The notes beneath the pieces were generated by a model. The model was not told the origin of the DNA. It did not search any database and worked only from the letters and a program-made list of their open reading frames with translations. A stretch of DNA of 34,993 nucleotides from the NCBI GenBank assembly GCA_015065965.1, contig SVPH01000026.1, positions 1 to 34,993 of the forward strand, written 5' to 3'. Each line of letters starts with the position of its first letter. Positions within the stretch are counted from its first letter, which is position 1. The DNA comes from Oscillospiraceae bacterium (GTDB lineage Bacteria > Bacillota > Clostridia > Oscillospirales > Acutalibacteraceae). The translations under genes were made by a program, and so were the position numbers. This document shows positions 14,520-22,160 of the stretch, piece after piece.

Positions 14520-15434
14520 TTACCAATTATACATCTGTTCGGGATTTCTGAAGATATCTTCAAGCCTTTTAATAAAAGGAACAAGGTCGCCGAAGTCGAC
14601 TGCTCTGTGGTCAAAAACAAGGTCGATGGGCATTTCCTGACCGACAACGATTATGTCATTACCGTTTTCATCCTGCTTAACAACAGGCTTTTTGATTGCT
14701 GAGCCGATGCATACAACAAAAATCTGGGGAGGAATGATTGAAAGAAGGGCAGCGTGGCCAGGGATTCCTCTTGTGATTGAGCCGATGTTTGAAATTGTTA
14801 CAGTACCCTGTTTGATATCGTTTGCAGTGAGTCTGTCAGTTTCAGGGATTGCATAATAATCTTTCTTAGCCTTGCCTGAAAGAGTCTTAATCTTATGCTT
14901 GCCTGTTTTTGCACCAACAAGGCGGAGAATAGCCTGCTTGATTTTGCCTTTTTTGAGTTTCTCGATTGTGTCATTAAATGAAACGGAGAACATAACCTCT
15001 GTAAGATCTGTGTTACCGATTCTTCTGCCGACATCCGCTATGTACTCGGTCAGTTCAACAAGGCTTTTGTTGCCGATATCGTGAAGATTAATTGTCATCA
15101 TTTCGCCGTTGGGAAGAATCCATGTCATACCTGCGTGGATTTCGTCCCATTCGATGATTTCACCTCTTACGAGTTTGCGGTCAAACTTGATATGCGCATT
15201 AAGTTGAGGCGCAGCCTTGAATGCTTCTGTAAGTGCTTTGAGCATTATTGTGTTAACCGTGATTTTAACAGGGAATTTGCCGGATTCGTTAAGTTCCTTA
15301 ACCACTTCAAGAAATCTTGAAACTTCGGGTTCGTAGATATAAGAAATATGGGGGATGGTTTCCCAACTTTCGGTGGTCATGTTTGCAACGATTTTGCGCT
15401 GAATACCGAAATGTGTAACTTTAGTTGCTTTCAT
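14520..15434 (-). CDS. Stand-alone 2-oxoacid dehydrogenase E2-type acyltransferase domain
   Basis: A 304 aa protein with RBS TAGGAGG. It is homologous to the catalytic domain of dihydrolipoamide acyltransferases (trimeric CAT/E2 fold). The N-terminal HISYIYEPEVSRFLE segment matches the E2 core start, TVTISNIGS is the conserved mid-domain motif, and VFDHRAVDFGD holds the catalytic His276. The usual DHRxxDG reads DHRAVDFG, with an extra Phe after Asp280. There is no lipoyl domain and no E1/E3-binding domain, and no E1 or E3 gene is nearby. It therefore cannot act as a normal E2; it may transfer acyl groups from CoA to another acceptor, or play a structural role. It is a single-gene unit. Confidence 0.82.
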   Translation of the reverse strand: MKATKVTHFGIQRKIVANMTTESWETIPHISYIYEPEVSRFLEVVKELNESGKFPVKITVNTIMLKALTEAFKAAPQLNAHIKFDRKLVRGEIIEWDEIHAGMTWILPNGEMMTINLHDIGNKSLVELTEYIADVGRRIGNTDLTEVMFSVSFNDTIEKLKKGKIKQAILRLVGAKTGKHKIKTLSGKAKKDYYAIPETDRLTANDIKQGTVTISNIGSITRGIPGHAALLSIIPPQIFVVCIGSAIKKPVVKQDENGNDIIVVGQEMPIDLVFDHRAVDFGDLVPFIKRLEDIFRNPEQMYNW

Positions 15435-15468
15435 GGGGGATATTCCTCCTAAAATTTAATACACAACA

Positions 15469-15479
15469 ATTTTACCATA
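15469..15479 (-). promoter_or_regulatory. Possible extended -10 element for the acyltransferase gene
   Basis: On the minus strand TATGGTAAAAT contains TGn directly before TAAAAT, the extended -10 form, about 35 bp upstream of the ATG. I see no good -35 at 17 bp. Confidence 0.35.
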
Positions 15480-15551
15480 ATTCGCCTTGTTTATATTTCC
15501 AGATAGGAAAAAAGAAGAATTTTATGAGCGTATAATGTTGTGTCATGACTG

Positions 15552-15580
15552 TTTACAAAAATAATCCTTTATGCTAAAAT
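15552..15580 (+). promoter_or_regulatory. sigma-A promoter for the ABC exporter operon
   Basis: TTTACA (15552-15557), 17 bp, then TAAAAT (15575-15580) preceded by TGC (extended -10). It lies about 45 bp upstream of ATG 15626. Confidence 0.65.
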
Positions 15581-15625
15581 ATAAAGTTAGAAAAATTGAA
15601 ATAACTAATCAGAAAGGTTATATAT

Positions 15626-17347
15626 ATGAAAAAACTTCTGAAATATTTGAAGGGAAGCCGAACCTTGTGTGTGCTTGCACCGCTGTTCAAAATGTTTGAA
15701 GCCATACTTGAACTTTTTGTGCCGATTGTGGTTGCAAAAATCATTGATACCGGTATCGTATCAGGCGACAAAACATATATTTTGAAGATGTGTGCTTTGC
15801 TTGTGCTTCTCGGCGCTGTCGGTCTTGCTTTTTCATTAACTGCGCAGTTTTTTGCAGCAAAGGCATCGGTCAGTTTTGTAAAAAGGCTTAAACATGCGGT
15901 TTTTGCCCATATCGGCAGATTCTCCTATGAAAAACTCGATTCTTTGGGAACATCAACGCTCATTACCCGTATGACTGGTGATATGGACAGCGTTCAGAAT
16001 GGTTTGAATTTGACTCTGCGTCTGCTTCTACGCTCGCCGTTTGTGGTTATCGGTGCAATGATTATGGCGTTTACTGTTGATTCAAAGGCGGCTGTTACTT
16101 TTGCGGTGGTTATTCCGTTGCTTTCGGTTGTTGTATTCGGAATAATGTTTTTCTGTATTCCTCTTTACAAAAAAGTAAGGATTGCTCTTGACAGGGTGCT
16201 CAGCACCGCAAGGGAAAGTCTTACGGGAGCAAGAGTTTTAAGAGCGTTTTGCAAAGAAGATGAACAGATTGAAGAGTTTAAAGAACGCAACGATTCTCTC
16301 ACGGCAATTCAGGAATACACAGGCAGGATTTCTGCCATGCTTAACCCTCTGACATGTGTTATCATCAACATTGGTATAGCCGTGCTTATTTATAATGGAG
16401 CAATCCGCGTTGAGGCGGGTTTGATTACTCAGGGTGCGGTTGTTGCACTGTATAACTATATGTCGCAGATTCTTGTTGAACTTGTTAAATTTGCAAGCCT
16501 TATTATCAGCATTACAAAATCCGTTGCGTGCGCAGGCAGAATAAGCGCGGTGCTTGATATTCCGGCTGAAATTGATGACGGAAACGCAAAAATTGATGAT
16601 AAATCAGAAAATATTGTTGAGTTTCGCAATGTATCATTTTCTTATGCAGGAGCGGGTGAAAATTCGCTTGATAATATTACTTTCACCGTTAAAAAAGGTG
16701 AAACCGTGGGAATAATCGGCTCTACGGGTTCCGGCAAAACAACACTTGTAAACCTTATCCCTGCATTCTATAAAGCAACATCGGGTAAAGTGCTTGTTGG
16801 CGGCGAAGATGTCAATGACCTTTCACTTGAAAACTTGCGTTCAAGAGTTGCTGTTGTTCCGCAGAAATCAGTGCTTTTTAAAGGAACAATCCGAGAAAAC
16901 ATGCTTTGGGGCAAGGAGAATGCAACGGACGAAGAGATAATGAATGCACTTGAAGTTGCTCAGGCAGCAGAATTTGTTTTGCAGAAAGACGGAGTCCTTG
17001 ATGCACCCGTTGAGCAGGGCGGCAGAAATTTTTCGGGCGGTCAGCGTCAAAGGCTTGCCGTTGCAAGAGCGGTTATCAAAAAAGCCGACATTCTTATTCT
17101 TGATGACAGTTCAAGCGCGCTTGATTATGCAACGGATGCGGCTATGCGCAAGGCGATTGCCCAACAGCTGGGTGAAGCGGCAGTGTTCATTGTTTCTCAA
17201 CGCACATCGTCGATTATGCATGCGGATAAAATTATTGTTCTTGATGACGGTATAGCCGAAATCGGAACCCATGAACAACTCCTTAAAAATAACGCTGTTT
17301 ACAGAGAAATCCATCTCTCGCAGTTTGATGAGGAGGAGAGCGCATGA
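15626..17347 (+). CDS. Heterodimeric ABC exporter, subunit with degenerate ATP site
   Basis: A 573 aa half-transporter with six membrane helices (1-300) fused to an NBD (about 330-573). Walker A is GSTGSGKTT (365-373), the Q-loop lies in VVPQ, and the signature FSGGQ is at 469-473. Walker B ends ILDD, with Asp494 in place of the catalytic Glu. The H-loop reads VSQRTS, with Gln525 in place of His. Asp plus Gln is exactly the pattern of the TM287-type subunit in heterodimeric type IV exporters (TM287/288, BmrC/BmrD, LmrC/LmrD). Its partner starts within its stop codon (ATGA overlap at 17344-17347). Likely cargo is a drug, lipid or peptide; the sequence does not decide. Confidence 0.93.
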   Translation: MKKLLKYLKGSRTLCVLAPLFKMFEAILELFVPIVVAKIIDTGIVSGDKTYILKMCALLVLLGAVGLAFSLTAQFFAAKASVSFVKRLKHAVFAHIGRFSYEKLDSLGTSTLITRMTGDMDSVQNGLNLTLRLLLRSPFVVIGAMIMAFTVDSKAAVTFAVVIPLLSVVVFGIMFFCIPLYKKVRIALDRVLSTARESLTGARVLRAFCKEDEQIEEFKERNDSLTAIQEYTGRISAMLNPLTCVIINIGIAVLIYNGAIRVEAGLITQGAVVALYNYMSQILVELVKFASLIISITKSVACAGRISAVLDIPAEIDDGNAKIDDKSENIVEFRNVSFSYAGAGENSLDNITFTVKKGETVGIIGSTGSGKTTLVNLIPAFYKATSGKVLVGGEDVNDLSLENLRSRVAVVPQKSVLFKGTIRENMLWGKENATDEEIMNALEVAQAAEFVLQKDGVLDAPVEQGGRNFSGGQRQRLAVARAVIKKADILILDDSSSALDYATDAAMRKAIAQQLGEAAVFIVSQRTSSIMHADKIIVLDDGIAEIGTHEQLLKNNAVYREIHLSQFDEEESA

Positions 17348-19095
17348 AAAAGAAAGTGAACAAAGGCACTGTAAAAAAGATTCTGTTTTATGTAGGCAGA
17401 TATAAAATTCATCTGATTTTCTCAATTATCCTTGCGGCTGTCAGCGTTGCGCTCAGCCTTTATATCCCCGTGCTTGCAGGCAAGGCGATTGATACGGTTG
17501 CAGGCGCAGGCAGGGTTGATTTCGGCGCACTCATGCCGTATCTTTACAGAATCGGCATAATGGCATTGCTTACTGCGGCGGCACAATGGATAATGAATAC
17601 TCTCAATAACCGAATTACTTTCAGAGTTGTAAGGGATATCAGAAACGCTGCCATGGAGCGGATTCAGATTCTGCCGCTCAGTTACATTGATTCTAAACCG
17701 TCGGGTGATACCGTTAGCAGAATTATTTCCGATGCCGACCAGTTTGCGGACGGCCTTCTCATGGGCTTTACCCAACTTTTTACGGGAGTTGTAACAATTG
17801 CAGGCACACTCGGATTTATGCTTTCAATTAACTGGAAGATAACCCTTGTTGTGGTTATACTTACACCGCTTTCGCTTTTTGTTGCAAGATTTATTGCAAA
17901 ACGCACTCATTCTATGTTCAAAATGCAGGCACAGACAAGAGGCGAGCAGACTGCTTATGTTGAGGAAAATGTAGGCAACAAAAAGATAGTAACTGCCTTT
18001 TCAAGAGAAGAAAAGTCGCTTGAAGAGTTTGATGAAATTAACGAACGCTATGAAAAATATTCGCTTAAAGCAATTTTCTTTTCATCTCTTACGAATCCGT
18101 GCACAAGGTTTGTCAACAGCATGGTTTATGCGGCTGTAGGTCTTGCAGGCGCATTTGCCGTTGTGAACGGCACAATAACTGTCGGCGAACTATCGTGTTT
18201 CCTCAGTTATGCAAACCAATACACAAAGCCGTTCAACGAAATATCAGGTGTTATTGCAGAACTTCAGAATGCGCTTGCATGCGCAGAAAGGCTTTTTGAA
18301 CTTGTTGAGCAGCAGCCGCAGACACCCGATTTGCCCGATGCGGCAGTGCTTACGGATGTTGACGGCAATGTAAAACTTGAAAATGTTGCTTTCTCATATT
18401 CAAAAGACAGGGAACTTATAAAAAATCTCAATCTTTTTGCAGAGAGCGGCAGCAGGGTTGCCATAGTAGGTCCTACGGGATGCGGCAAAACAACGCTTGT
18501 TAATCTGCTTATGCGCTTTTATGATGTCGATGAAGGTGAAATCAGCATTGACGGAGTTGACATTAACGCTGCAACAAGAGAGAGTCTGCGCAAGAGTTAC
18601 GGCATGGTGCTTCAGGATACATGGCTTAAGGACGGTACGGTCAGGGATAATATTACTATGGGCAGACCCGAAGCAACTGATGAAGAAATAATTGCCGCCG
18701 CAAAAGCATCACATGCCCACAGTTTTATTAAGCGTTTGCCTAAAGGATATGATACGGTTATTTCCGATGAAGCATCAGGTCTTTCACAGGGACAGAAGCA
18801 GTTGCTGTGTATTACAAGGGTTATGCTTTGTTTGCCGCCCATGTTGATTCTTGATGAGGCAACATCGTCAATTGATACCCGAACCGAAATAAGAATTCAG
18901 AAGGCGTTTGCAACAATGATGCAGGGAAGAACAAGTTTTATTGTTGCCCACAGGCTTTCAACTATCAAGAATGCGGATGTTATCCTTGTTATGAAAGACG
19001 GAAAAATTGTTGAGCAAGGCAACCACGGTGAACTTATGGCAAAAGGCGGATTTTACAGTGAACTTTATAACAGCCGCATGGATGCGGCAATATAA
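17344..19095 (+). CDS. Heterodimeric ABC exporter, subunit with consensus Walker B and H-loop
   Basis: A 583 aa half-transporter with six membrane helices (about 20-320) and an NBD (345-583). Walker A is GPTGCGKTT (376-384). Walker B LILDEATSS has catalytic Glu505, and the H-loop His536 is in VAHRLST. Its signature is LSQGQ (480-484) instead of LSGGQ, the usual variant of TM288-type subunits. Together with the upstream gene this gives one competent ATP site (this Walker B with the partner's LSGGQ) and one degenerate site. Translation is coupled to the upstream gene by a 4-bp overlap, fitting 1:1 assembly. Confidence 0.94.
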   Translation: MKKKVNKGTVKKILFYVGRYKIHLIFSIILAAVSVALSLYIPVLAGKAIDTVAGAGRVDFGALMPYLYRIGIMALLTAAAQWIMNTLNNRITFRVVRDIRNAAMERIQILPLSYIDSKPSGDTVSRIISDADQFADGLLMGFTQLFTGVVTIAGTLGFMLSINWKITLVVVILTPLSLFVARFIAKRTHSMFKMQAQTRGEQTAYVEENVGNKKIVTAFSREEKSLEEFDEINERYEKYSLKAIFFSSLTNPCTRFVNSMVYAAVGLAGAFAVVNGTITVGELSCFLSYANQYTKPFNEISGVIAELQNALACAERLFELVEQQPQTPDLPDAAVLTDVDGNVKLENVAFSYSKDRELIKNLNLFAESGSRVAIVGPTGCGKTTLVNLLMRFYDVDEGEISIDGVDINAATRESLRKSYGMVLQDTWLKDGTVRDNITMGRPEATDEEIIAAAKASHAHSFIKRLPKGYDTVISDEASGLSQGQKQLLCITRVMLCLPPMLILDEATSSIDTRTEIRIQKAFATMMQGRTSFIVAHRLSTIKNADVILVMKDGKIVEQGNHGELMAKGGFYSELYNSRMDAAI

Positions 19096-19099
19096 ACTG

Positions 19100-19127
19100 A
19101 AAGGGCGGTTTTTAACTGCCCTTTTAT
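19100..19127 (+). terminator. Intrinsic terminator after the ABC exporter
   Basis: An 11-bp stem with one G-T pair (19100-19110 with 19114-19124) and a short T-tract. It starts 5 bp after the stop at 19095. Confidence 0.8.
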
Positions 19128-19144
19128 CTATATAAAATAAACTG

Positions 19145-19173
19145 TTGACAAAACCGCTTTACTAAGGTAATAT
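19145..19173 (+). promoter_or_regulatory. sigma-A promoter for the amino acid ABC importer
   Basis: TTGACA (19145-19150), 17 bp, then TAATAT (19168-19173); a TATAAT at 19171-19176 would need a 20 bp spacer and is less likely. The leader to ATG 19220 is about 40 nt. Confidence 0.65.
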
Positions 19174-19219
19174 AATAATACATTAAAAGCCGAAATACGG
19201 CTGAAAAGGAGTAAAAAAT

Positions 19220-20029
19220 ATGAAAAGAGTAATAGCATTAATTCTTGCACTTGTTCTTGCAACTGCAGCAATGTTCACCCTCGGCGCATGCGGCAAAGAC
19301 GCTGAGTCAGATGCTGCATACATCACCGATAAGGGCGAAATGATTATCGGTATCACAATTTTTGCACCCATGAACTATTATGACACAGACGGCACAACTC
19401 TTATCGGCTTTGAAACAGAGTTTGCAAAGGCTGTTTGTGAGAAACTTGCAATTACACCCAAGTTCCAGATTATCAACTGGACCGCAAAGGAAACAGAACT
19501 CAATGCAAAGAACATTGACTGTATCTGGAACGGTATGACAATTGACGCTGACAGACTTGAAAGCATGTCAATTTCAACTCCCTATATGCAGAACAAGCAG
19601 GTTCTTGTTGTTAAGGCTGAAAACGCAGGTCTTACAACCGTTGACGGTCTTAAGATTGCTGCTGAAGGCGGTTCCGCAGGCGCAAATGTAATTGAAAACG
19701 ATGCTTATTTCCAGAATGCAGAGTTCATTGAAGTTGAAGATATGGCTGCCGCTCTCATGGAAGTTGCTGCCGGCACATCAGACGGTTGCGTTATCGACTA
19801 TGTTACAAGCCTCGGCTCAATCGGCGCCGGCACAGACTATGACAACCTCGTTGTTGTTGAAAACGCAAAGTTTGAACTCGGTAATGACGAGCAGTACGGT
19901 ATCGCATTCCGTAAGGGCAGTGATATGACTGAAAAGGTAAATGCTGCTATTTCAGAACTTGTTGCTGACGGCACACTTGCATCAATCGCTGCAGATTATA
20001 AACTTGCAGACCAACTTATTGCGAAATAA
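19220..20029 (+). CDS. Polar amino acid ABC transporter, substrate-binding lipoprotein
   Basis: A 269 aa protein with RBS AAAGGAG. A lipoprotein signal peptide ends in LGAC, with the lipidated Cys24. The mature part is an SBP_bac_3 domain: IIGITIFAPMNYYD at the start, GFETEFAKAV, then DCIWNGMTID and a YMQNKQVLVV strand into the second lobe, all characteristic of glutamine/arginine/cystine-type binding proteins (HisJ/GlnH group). It delivers an amino acid to the permease encoded 25 bp downstream. Which amino acid cannot be told from the visible residues. Confidence 0.94.
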   Translation: MKRVIALILALVLATAAMFTLGACGKDAESDAAYITDKGEMIIGITIFAPMNYYDTDGTTLIGFETEFAKAVCEKLAITPKFQIINWTAKETELNAKNIDCIWNGMTIDADRLESMSISTPYMQNKQVLVVKAENAGLTTVDGLKIAAEGGSAGANVIENDAYFQNAEFIEVEDMAAALMEVAAGTSDGCVIDYVTSLGSIGAGTDYDNLVVVENAKFELGNDEQYGIAFRKGSDMTEKVNAAISELVADGTLASIAADYKLADQLIAK

Positions 20030-20054
20030 TTTAGAAATTACAGGTTGAATTCAA

Positions 20055-20744
20055 ATGACAGAAATTTTGCTTAATGCCGCGCAGGGCGGCTTTATGAACA
20101 GCGAGTTCATGGAAGTAACGCTCTCGCTTTTGACAGGTCTTTGGGAAAACACAAAGTTGTTTGCCGCAACGCTCCTGTTTGCGCTTCCGCTCGGACTTGT
20201 TATTACACTCGGTTCAATGTCGAAGTTCCTGCCTCTCAGATGGCTAACAAGAACCTTTGTCTGGATTATCAGAGGTACTCCTCTTATGCTCCAACTTTTT
20301 GTTGTTTTCTATGTGCCCGGTCTTGTTTTTAATGTACCAATGCAGGACAGAATGATGGCGGCGCTGATTGCGTTTGTTATCAACTATTCCGCATATTTTT
20401 CGGAGATTTACCGCGGCGGCATTGAGAGCATACCTGTTGGGCAGTATGAGGCGTGTCAGGTTCTCGGTATGAGTAAAAGCCAAACATTTTTCAAGGTTAT
20501 CCTTATGCAGGTTGTAAAGCGCGTTGTTCCGCCCATGAGTAACGAAATCATAACACTTGTTAAAGATACTTCTCTTGCAAGAGTTATTGCTGTTTCGGAA
20601 ATCCTTATGGCGGCAGAGCGTTTTTCAAGAAAAGGTGTTATTTGGCCGTTGTTCTATACGGCTGTGTATTTCCTTGTTTTCTGCGGCGGACTTACGCTTC
20701 TGTTTGGCTATATCGAGAAAAAACTCGATTACTACAAAGGTTAA
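20055..20744 (+). CDS. Polar amino acid ABC transporter, permease
   Basis: A 229 aa membrane protein of the HisM/GlnP family. AGGTTGA lies 7 bp before ATG 20055. About five membrane helices; RGTPLMLQLF in helix 2 is the family motif, and the EAA loop (YEACQVLGMSKSQTFFKVILMQ, about 134-156) is the coupling site for the ATPase. The gene lies between its binding protein and ATPase genes. Only one permease is present, so the transporter is likely a homodimer in the membrane. Confidence 0.94.
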   Translation: MTEILLNAAQGGFMNSEFMEVTLSLLTGLWENTKLFAATLLFALPLGLVITLGSMSKFLPLRWLTRTFVWIIRGTPLMLQLFVVFYVPGLVFNVPMQDRMMAALIAFVINYSAYFSEIYRGGIESIPVGQYEACQVLGMSKSQTFFKVILMQVVKRVVPPMSNEIITLVKDTSLARVIAVSEILMAAERFSRKGVIWPLFYTAVYFLVFCGGLTLLFGYIEKKLDYYKG

Positions 20745-20753
20745 GGTGCGGCT

Positions 20754-21539
20754 ATGGCAATACTTGAAGTCAAAAATCTTAAAAAGAGTTTCGGCAGCGT
20801 TGATGTACTTAAAGGCATTGATTTTGAACTTGAAGAGGGCAAGGTGCTTTCGATTATCGGTGCATCCGGCAGCGGTAAAACAACACTTCTGCGCTGCATA
20901 ACATCACTAAATGATGCCGATACAGGCAAAATTACCGTTAACGGTAATGTCGTATTTGACAGCGAAAACGAACATAAACTTTCTAAAGAGGAAATTAACA
21001 GAAACCGCCTTGCTGTCGGTCTTGTTTTCCAGTCATTTAATCTTTTTCCTCAGTACACTGTGTTGAGGAATGTAACTCTTGCGCCTGAACTTCAGGCAAA
21101 AAAGAGAGATGATTGGAAGAAGAATAAAAAGCAGATTATTGAGCAAATCAATGCCAACGCAAAAGAACTTCTTGCAAAAGTCGGTCTTTCCGAAAAACTT
21201 GATGCGTATCCCTGTGAACTTTCAGGCGGTCAGCAGCAGAGAGTTTCAATTGCGAGAGCGCTTGCCATGAACCCTGAAATTCTTTTCTTTGATGAACCTA
21301 CATCTGCTCTTGACCCCGAACTCACCGGCGAAATTCTCAAGGTAATCAGAGACCTTGCGGCAGAGAAGATGACAATGGTTATTGTTACTCACGAAATGGC
21401 ATTTGCAAGGGATGTTTCGGATTATGTTATCTATATGGACGGCGGTGTTATCGTTGAACAGGGTAAATCCGAAGATGTTATCAACAATCCTCAGCAGGAA
21501 AGAACAAAGCATTTCCTGAGCCGTTTTCAGGAAAATTAA
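20754..21539 (+). CDS. Polar amino acid ABC transporter, ATP-binding protein
   Basis: A 261 aa ATPase of the GlnQ/HisP family, starting 9 bp after the permease stop with RBS AAGGTG. Walker A is GASGSGKTT (about 37-45), then VFQSFNLFPQ (Q-loop of this family), LSGGQQQR, Walker B FFDEPTSALDP and the H-loop VTHEM. An insertion of some 20 residues between strand 2 and the Q-loop (SENEHKLSKEEINRNRL) makes it slightly longer than the usual 240-245 aa. It energises import of the amino acid bound by the 19220 lipoprotein. Confidence 0.95.
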   Translation: MAILEVKNLKKSFGSVDVLKGIDFELEEGKVLSIIGASGSGKTTLLRCITSLNDADTGKITVNGNVVFDSENEHKLSKEEINRNRLAVGLVFQSFNLFPQYTVLRNVTLAPELQAKKRDDWKKNKKQIIEQINANAKELLAKVGLSEKLDAYPCELSGGQQQRVSIARALAMNPEILFFDEPTSALDPELTGEILKVIRDLAAEKMTMVIVTHEMAFARDVSDYVIYMDGGVIVEQGKSEDVINNPQQERTKHFLSRFQEN

Positions 21540-21547
21540 AGTTAATT

Positions 21548-21583
21548 ACACTCCGAAAGGCAGTTGCTTTTCGGAGTGTTTTA
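21548..21583 (+). terminator. Intrinsic terminator after the amino acid importer operon
   Basis: An 11-bp stem (21548-21558 with 21569-21579), extendable by one base, followed by TTTT. It is 9 bp after the ATPase stop; the RBS of the next gene follows within 25 bp. Confidence 0.85.
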
Positions 21584-21611
21584 CATTATAATGGAAGTCA
21601 GAGGTGATAGC

Positions 21612-22148
21612 ATGAAAATTATGATTGCTTCCGATATCCACGGTTCGGAATTTTACTGTAAAAAATTGATTGATGCATACAAAGCAGAGGGTGCGGAGAG
21701 GCTTGTTATTCTGGGTGATATCCTTTATCATGGTCCGAGAAACGATTTGCCCGAAGGTTATGCGCCCAAAAAAGTTATTGACCTTCTCAATGCAATAAAA
21801 AATGATTTGCTTTGTGTAAGAGGCAACTGCGATACGGAGGTTGACCAGATGGTGCTGGACTTCCCGATTCTTGCGGATTATGCAATTCTTACAGCAGGCA
21901 GCCGCCTTGTTTATGCTACCCACGGTCATAATTTCAATGAGAGTAATTTGCCTCCGCTTAAAAAAGGCGATATTCTTCTCCACGGTCATACTCATGTTCC
22001 CAAATGTGTAGAACATGAAAATTATGTTTATCTTAACCCCGGTTCGGTTTCAATTCCTAAAGAAAATTCATGGCACGGATACATGATTCTTGAAAACAGC
22101 AATTTCACATGGAAAAACCTTGCCGGCGAAACCATGATGAATTACTAA
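21612..22148 (+). CDS. yfcE: YfcE-like metallophosphodiesterase
   Basis: A 178 aa protein, normal for YfcE. ATG 21612 has AGAGGTGAT 4 bp upstream. The full calcineurin-like set is present: Asp8 and His10 (SDIHG), Asp36 (LGDILYHGPRN), Asn72 (RGNCD), His104 (THGH) and His124/126/128 (HGHTH). The YHGPRN motif is specific for the YfcE branch. The E. coli protein hydrolyses artificial phosphodiesters with Mn2+; its physiological substrate is unsettled. It lies 12 bp upstream of a membrane protein gene with a good RBS, so the two are probably co-transcribed. Confidence 0.92.
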   Translation: MKIMIASDIHGSEFYCKKLIDAYKAEGAERLVILGDILYHGPRNDLPEGYAPKKVIDLLNAIKNDLLCVRGNCDTEVDQMVLDFPILADYAILTAGSRLVYATHGHNFNESNLPPLKKGDILLHGHTHVPKCVEHENYVYLNPGSVSIPKENSWHGYMILENSNFTWKNLAGETMMNY

Positions 22149-22160
22149 GGAGGAATAAAA

